DNA of 20,396 nt from NCBI GenBank assembly GCA_964519955.1, contig CAZFLM010000099.1:1-20396 (forward strand). Direction: 5' to 3'. Position 1 is the first letter of the stretch. Each line of letters begins with the position of its first letter. Source of the DNA: CAZFLM01 sp964519955 (GTDB lineage: Bacteria; Armatimonadota; Chthonomonadetes; Chthonomonadales; CAJBBX01). Made by a program: the position numbers and the translations under genes. Shown in pieces: positions 7,960-15,574 of the stretch. Below the pieces are notes generated by a model. The model had not been told where the DNA came from and did no database searches. It saw only the letters and a program-made list of their open reading frames with translations.

Positions 7960-10900
7960 ATGCCCGATCAGCCCACCGACCACCGAGACCACGACGCCCT
8001 CGCCGGGTTCCACGAGCCCGTGCGCGACTGGTTCGCCGCCAACCTCGGCGCGCCGACCCGGGCCCAGCAGCTCGGATGGCCTGCCATTCGCTCCGGCGAG
8101 TCCACACTCCTGCTCGCGCCCACCGGTTCCGGCAAGACCCTCGCCGCGTTCCTCACCGCCATCGACGATCTGATGTTCGCGCCCGTGCCGCCGAAGGACC
8201 AGCGGTGTCGCGTGCTCTACCTCTCCCCGCTCAAGGCGCTGGCGGTCGACATCGAGAAGAACCTGCGGCGGCCGATCTCGGGCATCGTCGCGGAAGCCGA
8301 GGAGGCGGGCGTACCGGTGCACGTGCCGGAGATCGCGGTGCGCACGGGCGACACGCCGGGCAAGCAGCGCGCCGCGTTCGTGCGCAAGCCTGCCGACATC
8401 CTCATCACCACGCCCGAGTCGCTCTTCCTGCTCCTCACCAGCAACTCGCGCGAGGTCCTGCGCTCCATCCGCTGCGTCATCATCGACGAGATCCACGCGA
8501 TGGTCGGCAGCAAGCGCGGCACGCACCTCTCGCTCTCGCTGGAGCGCCTGGAGGAGATCGTCCACGCCCCCCTGCAGCGCATCGGCCTCTCCGCCACCCA
8601 GCGCCCCCTCGACGAGGTCGCCCGCTTCCTCGGCGGCTTCCTGGACGGCGCCGCCTCGCCCCGCGCCGCGGACATCGAGACCCTCGGCGCGGGCCTGGAG
8701 GCAGTAGACGCCACGGCAGCCCCCCAGCCCCCAATTCTGGGGGAGCCTTCCTGCGTACTACCGCCGACACCCCAAGACGTGGGGACCCAGGTACCAGAGG
8801 TACAGCCTGCCTCCCCCGCCGACTCCACTCCCCCAGTATTGGGGGCTGGGGGGCCGCCCTGCACCGACCCAACTCCCCCAGCACTGGGGGCTGGGGGGCA
8901 ACCAGGGGGGCAAGCCGCACAGCCCCGTCCCGTCCGCATCGTGGATGCCGGGGCGTCGAAACGGCTGGACCTGCGCGTGGAGTCGGCCGCGATCGATCCG
9001 GGCTACGCGGGGGATGACGAGGAAGAGGAATCTGGACCGCGCACCGCAGGCACCTGGCCGGCCATCCACCGCATGCTGCTGGACGAGATACGCCGCCACC
9101 AGTCGACGCTCATCTTCGTGAACAGCCGGCGGCTCGCGGAGCGCCTGGCGGGCATCCTGAACGACATGGCGGGGCAGGAGTTGGTCCACGCGCACCACGG
9201 CTCCATCGCGCGGGAGCAGCGGCTGCGCATCGAGGACGACCTGAAGTCGGGCCGCCTGCCCGCCATCGTGGCCACCTCGTCGCTGGAGCTGGGCATCGAC
9301 ATGGGCGCGATCGATCTGGTGATCCAGGTGGAGGCGCCCCCTAGCGTGTCGAGCGGGCTGCAGCGCATCGGGCGGGCGGGCCACCACATCGACGCCGAGA
9401 GCCAGGGCATCATCATCCCCAAGTACCGCGGCGACCTGCTGGCCTGCGCGGCGGTCGTGGCGGGCATGCGCGGCGGCGCCGTCGAGCCCATGCGCTACCC
9501 CCGCAACCCGCTCGACGTGCTCGCCCAGCAGATCGTGGCGATGGTCGGCGTGGACCCGTGGACTGTGCCTGATCTGGCGCGCGTCGTCCGCCGGGCCGCG
9601 CCCTATGCCGACCTGCCGGACACGCTGCTGGAGGAAGTGCTCGACATGCTGTCGGGGCGCTATCCCTCGGACCGCTTCGCCGAGCTGCGCCCCCGCATCA
9701 CGTGGGACCGCGCGCGGAACGTGCTGACCGCGCGGGAGGGCGCCAAGCGCGTCGCGATCATGAACTCCGGCAGCATCCCCGACCGCGGCCTCTATGGGGT
9801 CTATCTGATGGGTGCGGGCAAGGGGCAGGGGCGCGTCGGCGAGCTGGACGAGGAGATGGTCTTCGAGAGCCGCGTGGGCGACCGGTTCCTGCTGGGCGCG
9901 AGCACCTGGCGCATCGAGGAGATCAGCCACGATCGGGTGATCGTGTCGCCGGCGCCGGGCTCGCCGGGACGCATGCCTTTCTGGCACGGCGATCAGCTCG
10001 GGAGGCCGCCGGACTTCGGCAGGGCGATCGGCGCGCTGAGCCGGACGGTGCGCGAGCTGCCGCGCGAGGGCGCCATGCGCCTGCTCATCGACGAGCACCG
10101 CCTCACGCCGCAGGCCGCGAAGGACCTCCTCGACTATCTGCAGCGCCAGACGGATGCGGTGGGCGTCGCGCCGGACGACCGCACCATCGTCATCGAGCGC
10201 TGCCGCGACGAGCTGGGCGAGTGGCGCGTCTGCCTGCTGAGCCCCATCGGCAGCCGCGTCCTGGCGCCCTGGGCCATGGCCATCGCCGCGAATGTGCGCG
10301 ACAAGACTGGCGCCGAGCCGGACGTGCTCTGGAGCGACAACGGCATCGTCATCCGCATGCCCGACGCCGATCAGCCGCCGCCCAGCGACCTGTTCCTCAT
10401 CCCCTCGGCGACCGCGCGCGACATCGTGATCCGGCAGCTCGGCTCCGGCAGCGGGGCGCGCGAGCAGGGCCAGGGAGCGCCCGCCAGCGCCCTCTTCGCG
10501 TCGCGGTTCCGGGAGGCGGCGGGGCGGGCGCTGCTGCTGCCGAAGGGGAAGCCTGGCAAGCGCTCGCCGCTCTGGCTCCAGCGCAAGCGCGCCGCCGACC
10601 TGCTGCACGTCACCGCGCGGTTCGGCTCGTTCCCCATCGTGCTCGAAGCCTACCGCGAGTGCCTGCGCGACGTGTTCGACATGCCCGCGCTGACGGACCT
10701 GCTCACCCAGATCGAGACCGGCGACGTGCGCGTCGTGACCACCGATCCGCTGAACCCATCGCCGTTCGCGTCGGCGCTGCTCTTCAGCTACGTCGCCAAC
10801 TTCATGTACGAGGGTGACGCCCCGCTCGCCGAGCGCCGCGCGCAGGCCCTCACGGTCGACCCGGTCCAGCTCCAGCAGCTCCTGGGCGACGTCGAGCTGC

Positions 10901-12780
10901 GCGACCTGCTCAGCGCCGACGCCCTGGCCGCCCTGGAGCGCCGCCTGCTCTGGCTCGACCCGGAGCAAGCGGTGCATCACGAGGACGGCCTGCACGACCT
11001 GCTGCTCCGCCTGGGGCACCTCAGCGCAGCCGAGATTGCCGAGAGATGCCCCGCTCAGTCGGATCCGACAGATTGGGTCAGATCCCTTCACCGCCAGGGC
11101 CGCATCGTGCCGCTGACCATCGCTGGCGAGGAGCGCTGGATCGCCGTGGAGGACGCCGCCCGCTACCGGGATGCGGTGGGCATCGAGTTGCCGGCCGGCA
11201 TTCCCGAGGCGCTGCTGAAGCCCATGGCGGACCCGATCGGCGACCTGGTGGGCCGGTTCGCGCGCACTCACGGCCCGTTCGACGAGTTCGAGGCGGCGCG
11301 CCACTTCGGGGTGGGAGTCGGGGTCGTGCGTGGTGCCCTGCGCGAACTGGTGGAGACCGGACGGGTCCTGCAGGGCGAGTTCCGCCCGGGCGGCAAGGGC
11401 ATCGAGTGGTGCGACGCCGAAGTGCTGGCCTCGCTGCGGCGGCGCTCGCTGGCCATCCTGCGCAAGGAGGTCGAGCCCGTCGAGACCGACGCCTACACGC
11501 GCTTCCTGCTCGACTGGCACGGCATCGTCACGGGCGACGGACCGGCGACTCCCTCCTCGCTGCTGCTGGAGGATGCCATCCGCCGGCTGGGTGGCGCGTC
11601 GCTGCCGGCCTCGGACCTGGAGGCCGACATCCTGCCGGCCCGCGTGCCGAAGTACGACTCGCGCGACGTCGACCTTGCCATCGCATCCGGCGCGGTGTTG
11701 TGGGTGGGAGCCGGCAGCCTGCCGCCGCGCGACGGCCGCATCCGCCTGCTGCCCGCGGAGGAGGCCGGGCTGCTGCTGAGTACCGACGAGCGGGACCGAC
11801 CAGTCGCTGACGCTCCTGGCTCGGATCCGTTCGTGCAGGGCCACATCCGCGAGCACCTGCGGCAGCGCGGCGCGACCTTCTTCTCGCAGATCGTGGCGGG
11901 CGTCGGCGGGTTCCCTCCGGACGTGCTGGCGGCGCTGTGGGACCTGGTGTGGGCGGGCGAGGTGACGAACGACACGCTTCAGCCCCTGCGCGAGTACCTG
12001 AACGAGCAGCGCGACCGCAAGGTCCGTGAGACGGTGCGCCGCCACGCCCGGTACGCTGGCTGGGCGAGGCCGGGGCTGCGGTCGGCGGCCGATGCTGGAG
12101 CCTCGCGCACTCCGCCGGAAGCCTGCGGCCGCTGGTCGCTGGTGACGGACGCGGCGCCGCTCTCCAGCACGCCCACAGAGCGCGCCGCGATGCTGTGCGA
12201 GCAGATGCTGGCCCGGTACGGGGTTCTGACGCGCGAGGTGATCCTGGCGGAGGGCGCGGACGGCTCGGCGCTCTACCCGGTGCTGCGCGCGCTGGAGGAC
12301 GCCGGGCGGGTTCGCCGGGGGTACTTCGTGGCGGGCCTCGCCGCGACGCAGTACGCGCTGCCGGAGGGCGTCGACAAGCTGCGCGCCGCCCGGAGTGCCG
12401 AACCGGGCCAGACGGTCGTGCTCGCCGCTGCGGACCCAGCGAACCCGTACGGCGCCGCGCTGCGCTGGCCCGAGCGGGAGGATGGCCGCCGCCCGGCTCG
12501 CGTGGCGGGCGCATCGGTGGTGCTGCTCGACGGGCGCCTGGCCGCGTGGCTGTCCCGCGGCGACTCCACACTCCTCCTGTTCTCCGACCCCGACCGCGGC
12601 CCCGCCGGCACCGCCCGCGCAGTAGCCGACGCCCTCGCTGCCTCGGTCGCCCAGCGCCGTCGAACCGGCCTCCTCGTCAAGGAGATCGACGGCATCGCCG
12701 CCACCGAGTCACCAATCGCGGACGCCTTCGCCCAGGCCGGCTTCCGTCCGTCGGGCATGGGCCTGCTCGTCCGGCGGTAA
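7960..12780 (+). CDS. lhr: Lhr-type superfamily 2 ATP-dependent helicase with repeat-derived insertions
   Basis: Predicted Lhr helicase, 1606 aa, close to the size of the E. coli protein (about 1540). Lhr proteins are 3'-5' helicases that track on single-stranded DNA and act in DNA repair. Motifs: Walker A APTGSGKT at 53-60, LSPLKAL at 88-94, TTPESL at 150-155, DEIH at 176-179, SAT at 211-213, FVNSRR at 386-391, ATSSLELGID at 438-447, QRIGRAGH at 468-475. The winged-helix and Lhr-specific C-terminal regions follow, including FFSQIV and LWDLVWAGEVTNDTL late in the protein. Start 7960 is chosen for GGAGG six bases upstream; ATGs at 7939 and 7954 lack this fit. Two odd stretches interrupt the family pattern: residues about 254-322 between motifs III and IV, and about 1278-1290. 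Both are made of hairpin repeat DNA and keep the frame. Confidence 0.95.
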   Translation: MPDQPTDHRDHDALAGFHEPVRDWFAANLGAPTRAQQLGWPAIRSGESTLLLAPTGSGKTLAAFLTAIDDLMFAPVPPKDQRCRVLYLSPLKALAVDIEKNLRRPISGIVAEAEEAGVPVHVPEIAVRTGDTPGKQRAAFVRKPADILITTPESLFLLLTSNSREVLRSIRCVIIDEIHAMVGSKRGTHLSLSLERLEEIVHAPLQRIGLSATQRPLDEVARFLGGFLDGAASPRAADIETLGAGLEAVDATAAPQPPILGEPSCVLPPTPQDVGTQVPEVQPASPADSTPPVLGAGGPPCTDPTPPALGAGGQPGGQAAQPRPVRIVDAGASKRLDLRVESAAIDPGYAGDDEEEESGPRTAGTWPAIHRMLLDEIRRHQSTLIFVNSRRLAERLAGILNDMAGQELVHAHHGSIAREQRLRIEDDLKSGRLPAIVATSSLELGIDMGAIDLVIQVEAPPSVSSGLQRIGRAGHHIDAESQGIIIPKYRGDLLACAAVVAGMRGGAVEPMRYPRNPLDVLAQQIVAMVGVDPWTVPDLARVVRRAAPYADLPDTLLEEVLDMLSGRYPSDRFAELRPRITWDRARNVLTAREGAKRVAIMNSGSIPDRGLYGVYLMGAGKGQGRVGELDEEMVFESRVGDRFLLGASTWRIEEISHDRVIVSPAPGSPGRMPFWHGDQLGRPPDFGRAIGALSRTVRELPREGAMRLLIDEHRLTPQAAKDLLDYLQRQTDAVGVAPDDRTIVIERCRDELGEWRVCLLSPIGSRVLAPWAMAIAANVRDKTGAEPDVLWSDNGIVIRMPDADQPPPSDLFLIPSATARDIVIRQLGSGSGAREQGQGAPASALFASRFREAAGRALLLPKGKPGKRSPLWLQRKRAADLLHVTARFGSFPIVLEAYRECLRDVFDMPALTDLLTQIETGDVRVVTTDPLNPSPFASALLFSYVANFMYEGDAPLAERRAQALTVDPVQLQQLLGDVELRDLLSADALAALERRLLWLDPEQAVHHEDGLHDLLLRLGHLSAAEIAERCPAQSDPTDWVRSLHRQGRIVPLTIAGEERWIAVEDAARYRDAVGIELPAGIPEALLKPMADPIGDLVGRFARTHGPFDEFEAARHFGVGVGVVRGALRELVETGRVLQGEFRPGGKGIEWCDAEVLASLRRRSLAILRKEVEPVETDAYTRFLLDWHGIVTGDGPATPSSLLLEDAIRRLGGASLPASDLEADILPARVPKYDSRDVDLAIASGAVLWVGAGSLPPRDGRIRLLPAEEAGLLLSTDERDRPVADAPGSDPFVQGHIREHLRQRGATFFSQIVAGVGGFPPDVLAALWDLVWAGEVTNDTLQPLREYLNEQRDRKVRETVRRHARYAGWARPGLRSAADAGASRTPPEACGRWSLVTDAAPLSSTPTERAAMLCEQMLARYGVLTREVILAEGADGSALYPVLRALEDAGRVRRGYFVAGLAATQYALPEGVDKLRAARSAEPGQTVVLAAADPANPYGAALRWPEREDGRRPARVAGASVVLLDGRLAAWLSRGDSTLLLFSDPDRGPAGTARAVADALAASVAQRRRTGLLVKEIDGIAATESPIADAFAQAGFRPSGMGLLVRR
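8718..8922. repeat. In-frame cluster of CCCCCA/TGGGGG hairpins inside lhr
   Basis: Four hairpins lie within about 165 bp: CCCCCA-ATTC-TGGGGG (8728-8743), CCCCA-AGACG-TGGGG (8770-8784), CCCCCA-GTAT-TGGGGG (8830-8845) and CCCCCA-GCAC-TGGGGG (8875-8890). The first and the last two are copies of one element in opposite orientations, since the extra CCCCCC/GGGGGG tract lies left of the first and right of the others. Their translation (PQPPILGE, PPVLGAGG, PPALGAGG) is proline and glycine rich and replaces a short loop expected between FLGGF and RPVRIVDAG. No copy is seen elsewhere in the window. Confidence 0.85.
11798..11826 (-). repeat. Family-1 hairpin copy inside the lhr coding sequence
   Basis: These 29 bases match the intergenic copy at 12933-12961 with two mismatches. 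The hairpin core at 11800-11819, read on the minus strand, is CCAG-GA-GC-GTCA-GC-GA-CTGG with CCGAG before it. The outer third pair is A-T instead of G-C, so both sides changed together; the loop is GTCA instead of GTGA. It is in frame, encoding part of DRPVADAPGSD just before the conserved DPFVQGHIREHL segment. Confidence 0.88.
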
Positions 12781-12836
12781 GGTCTGCCAGACGCAGCAAA
12801 CCGGTAACCGCGGTCCGCACACCTGATCGGGCCCCT

Positions 12837-13546
12837 CGCCACGCACACGGTTCCGAGCCGCGACCGTGAGGGAGCGGTCTGCAGTCACCGCGATACCCCC
12901 CGCCAAGCCGCAGCCGCCTGCCTACCACAACAGACCAGTCGCTCACGCTCCCGGCTCGGATGGTGACCGCCGCACCGGAGGAGACCGCCGATCGGCGCCC
13001 CACGCCACGCACACGGTGCCGAGCCGCGACCGTGAGGGAGCGGTCTGCAGTCACCGCGATCCCCCCGCCAAGCCGCAGCCGCCTGCTGACTACAACAGAC
13101 CGGTCGCTCACGCTCCCGGCTCGGATGGTGGCCGCCGCACCGGAGGAGACCGCCGATCGGCGCCCTCGCCACGCACACGGTGCCGAGCCGCGACCGTGAN
13201 NNNNNNNNNNNNNNNNNNNNNNNNNNNNNNNNNNNNNNNNNNNNNNNNNNNNNNNNNNNNNNNNNNNNNNNNNNNNNNNNNNNNNNNNNNNNNNNNNNNG
13301 GTCTGCTGTCACCGCGATCGCCCAGCGCCAAGCCGCAGCCGCCTGCCGACTACAGCAGACCGGTCGCTCACGCTCCCGGCTCGGATGGTGGCCGCCGCAC
13401 CGCACGGATGTTCGGAGCCGCGACTGGCCGCCCGCAGACGTTCCGCGGGCAGAAGGAGCGGTCGCCGCCGCATGGGTGCGGAGACCGCCAACCGCCGCCC
13501 CTCGCCACGGTACACGGTCCCGAGGCGCGACAGTGATGGAGCGCGT
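12837..13546. repeat. Repeat array 2 (family-1 hairpins, all variants)
   Basis: No gene is supported between the lhr stop and 13618. Plus-orientation copies are at 12858-12877, 13024-13043 and a copy cut by the gap from 13188. Minus-orientation copies are at 12935-12954 (one G-T wobble in the outer stem), 13100-13119 and 13360-13379. A variant with a long insert in its loop is at 13418-13461, and a GCGC-type copy at 13525-13544. The plus copies are 164-166 bp apart, showing that a two-hairpin unit was multiplied. The array ends 74 bp before the DUF4139 start. Confidence 0.9.
13200..13299. other. Assembly gap, 100 N
   Basis: Exactly 100 N. The gap opens inside the GTGA loop of a family-1 hairpin (13188 onward) and closes in the GGTCTG tail of the same kind of copy, so the missing sequence is repeat array of unknown length. 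Confidence 0.98.
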
Positions 13547-13618
13547 ACGCCCGCAACGTGAACCGAACCGGCGCTCCCCGACACTAACCGTCCAGTGACA
13601 CAAAGGGGGATCGGGGAG

Positions 13619-15127
13619 ATGAAGGTTCGCTGGCCGTATGTCGCCGCCGCGGGGCTCGTGGTCGCGGGCGGCACGCTGTTCGCGGTACTGGGGCGCGCGG
13701 GCGAGGCGCCGGGATCGGGCGGCGCCGCCCGCCAGGACGTGGAGCTGACCGTCTACAGCGAGGACTTCGCCATGGTGCACGAGGTTCGGCCCGCCGAGCT
13801 GAGGTCGGGCAGCAACCTGGTGCGCGTGCCGGAGGTGAGCACGCAGCTCGATCCGGCGTCGGTCCTCCTGGGCTGGCACGGGGCAAGCGGAGATCTGCCG
13901 ACCATCGTCGCCAACAGCTACGACCTGGGTGTGCATGACGGCCAGAGCGTGCTGAAGCGCTACCTGGGCCGCAGCGTCGAGATCGTGCGCTACAACCAGG
14001 ACGGGCGCGAGGGCGACCGTCAGCAGGGCCGGCTGATGGTCGCTGAGAACGGCGACATGGTGGTGCAGAGCGGCGACAGGTTCTACGTGCACCCCGAGGG
14101 CACCGTCGTCGCGAAAGCCACGCCGGACGTCGTGACCATCCCGCAGCTCTCCGTCCAGGTCGAGAGCCCCTCCGCGCGCAAGGCCGACCTCGACGTGGGC
14201 TACCTCACGCGCGGCCTGTCGTGGAGCGCCGACTATGTGGCGAAGCTCTCCGGCACCGACGACACGATGGCGCTGGAGTGCTGGGCCACCGTGACGAACC
14301 GCTCCGGCGCGAACTACCCCGGCGCGAAGGTGACGCTGGTCGCCGGCGCGCCGAACCGGGCGGTGGTCGAGGCCAGAGGCCGTGAGGAGATGGCGGCCTC
14401 AGGTCCTGCCCCTTCCGACAGCAACGGCCAGGAGAAGGCCAAGTCGGTATACGCGGACGGTCACGGGGTGAGCAACGGGCTCGTCGCCGCGCCCGAAGCC
14501 GTTGGCGACCTGCATGCGTTCCGCGTCAAGGCGCCGACGACCGTCGTGCAAGACCGGATGAACCGGATGCTGATGCTGCAGGGCGAGCGCGTGACCATCA
14601 AGCGCGACTACAACACCCGCGCTCCGCAGCTCGGCGCGTGGTACGGCGACGGCTGGGGCACGCCGGAGCATCCCACGCGCGGCACCGTCGCCGTCGCCAT
14701 CGTGGCATACAACCGCAAGACCGACGGCCTGGGCGATCCCCTGCCGAAGGGCGCCATCCGCTTCTACGAGCCCGACAGCTCCGGCACGCTGCGCTACGCG
14801 GGCGCGGCGGAGATCGCCGACACGCCCACCGACCAGCGCCTCGACCTGACCCTGGCGAACGCCTTCGACCTGACGACCGAGTGGAAGTGCGTCAGGACCA
14901 CCAAGGTCGACAAGCACACGGTGCGCAGGAGCATCGAGATGGTGCTGCACAACGACAAGAGCCGCGAGGTGACGCTGCGCGTGGTCCAGGGCATCTCCAG
15001 CCGCTGGCGCATCGTCACCGAGTCCCACCGCCACACGCAGCTCGACGCGAACAACGTCCAGTGGTCGGTGCCCATCCCGGCGAGCCAGAAGGTAGTCGTC
15101 GCCTACACGGTAGACCTGAAGGTGTAG
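13619..15127 (+). CDS. DUF4139-domain membrane-anchored or exported protein
   Basis: Protein of 502 aa with a C-terminal DUF4139-type region; the biochemical role of this family is not established. The N-terminus (VRWPYVAAAGLVVAGGTLFAVLG, about 3-25) is a signal anchor or signal peptide. The family core YLTRGLSWSADYVAKL lies at 195-210, followed by beta-rich sequence with N-R-S-G-A-N-Y-P-G-A-K (227-237), and the end (VVVAYTVDLKV) is typical. Start 13619 follows GGGGGA by eight bases; a GTG at 13595 in the same frame has no ribosome binding site. The gene is single and lies between repeat arrays 2 and 3, with GCGC-type hairpin 13525-13544 upstream and a minus-orientation hairpin at 15158-15177 only 30 bp after its stop. 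Confidence 0.88.
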   Translation: MKVRWPYVAAAGLVVAGGTLFAVLGRAGEAPGSGGAARQDVELTVYSEDFAMVHEVRPAELRSGSNLVRVPEVSTQLDPASVLLGWHGASGDLPTIVANSYDLGVHDGQSVLKRYLGRSVEIVRYNQDGREGDRQQGRLMVAENGDMVVQSGDRFYVHPEGTVVAKATPDVVTIPQLSVQVESPSARKADLDVGYLTRGLSWSADYVAKLSGTDDTMALECWATVTNRSGANYPGAKVTLVAGAPNRAVVEARGREEMAASGPAPSDSNGQEKAKSVYADGHGVSNGLVAAPEAVGDLHAFRVKAPTTVVQDRMNRMLMLQGERVTIKRDYNTRAPQLGAWYGDGWGTPEHPTRGTVAVAIVAYNRKTDGLGDPLPKGAIRFYEPDSSGTLRYAGAAEIADTPTDQRLDLTLANAFDLTTEWKCVRTTKVDKHTVRRSIEMVLHNDKSREVTLRVVQGISSRWRIVTESHRHTQLDANNVQWSVPIPASQKVVVAYTVDLKV

Positions 15128-15136
15128 GGCAGCGCG

Positions 15137-15500
15137 CCGCCTGCTGACTACAACAGACCGGTCGCTCACGCTCCCGGCTCGGTACGGTGGNNNNNNNNNN
15201 NNNNNNNNNNNNNNNNNNNNNNNNNNNNNNNNNNNNNNNNNNNNNNNNNNNNNNNNNNNNNNNNNNNNNNNNNNNNNNNNNNNNNNNNNNCCACGCACAC
15301 GGTTCCGAGCCGCGACCGTGAGGGAGCGGTCTGCCGTCATCGCGACCACCTCCCGCCAAGCCGCAGCCGCCCGCCGACTACAGCAGACCGGTCGCTCACG
15401 CTCCCGGCTCGGCACGTTGGTGCGATGCGAGGAGGACCGCCGCCGCGCACACGGTTCCGAGCCGCGACCGTGAGGGAGCGGTCTGCTGTAACCGCGATCC
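15137..15500. repeat. Repeat array 3 (family-1 hairpins)
   Basis: No gene is supported here. Minus-orientation hairpins are at 15158-15177 and 15388-15407, plus-orientation hairpins at 15310-15329 and 15462-15481. The two plus copies are 152 bp apart. The array is broken by a 100-N gap and its last copy ends 24 bp before the -35 box of the LacI-type gene. Confidence 0.9.
15191..15290. other. Assembly gap, 100 N
   Basis: Exactly 100 N between a minus-orientation hairpin copy and the leader of a plus-orientation copy. As with the other two gaps, it falls inside a family-1 array. Confidence 0.98.
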
Positions 15501-15505
15501 CCCCC

Positions 15506-15535
15506 TTGACACCCCCAACGCCACCGTGTTACCCT
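15506..15535 (+). promoter_or_regulatory. Promoter of the LacI-type regulator gene
   Basis: A perfect -35 box TTGACA lies at 15506-15511. With an 18-bp spacer, TACCCT at 15530-15535 keeps the important T, A and final T of the -10; a TTACCC with 17-bp spacing is the alternative. Transcription would start near 15542, inside the palindromes that follow, which is the usual place for repressor binding. Confidence 0.65.
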
Positions 15536-15536
15536 A

Positions 15537-15565
15537 TGAATGCGTTCATATGAACCGATGCATTC
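15537..15565. promoter_or_regulatory. Nested palindromes, likely LacI-type operator
   Basis: Three overlapping inverted repeats lie between the -10 and the start codon. TGAA-TGCG-TTCA is at 15537-15548, the perfect palindrome TTCATATGAA at 15545-15554, and GAATGC (15538-15543) mirrors GCATTC (15560-15565). LacI-family dimers bind short palindromes of this size with a central CG. Autorepression by the product of the next gene is the simplest reading. Confidence 0.6.
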
Positions 15566-15574
15566 GAGGATGCT

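Noticed and set aside
8758..12045. A very long open frame on the minus strand opposite lhr
   Set aside because: It has no recognisable domain, no ribosome site, and mirrors the codons of a clear helicase. Long antisense frames are expected at this GC content.
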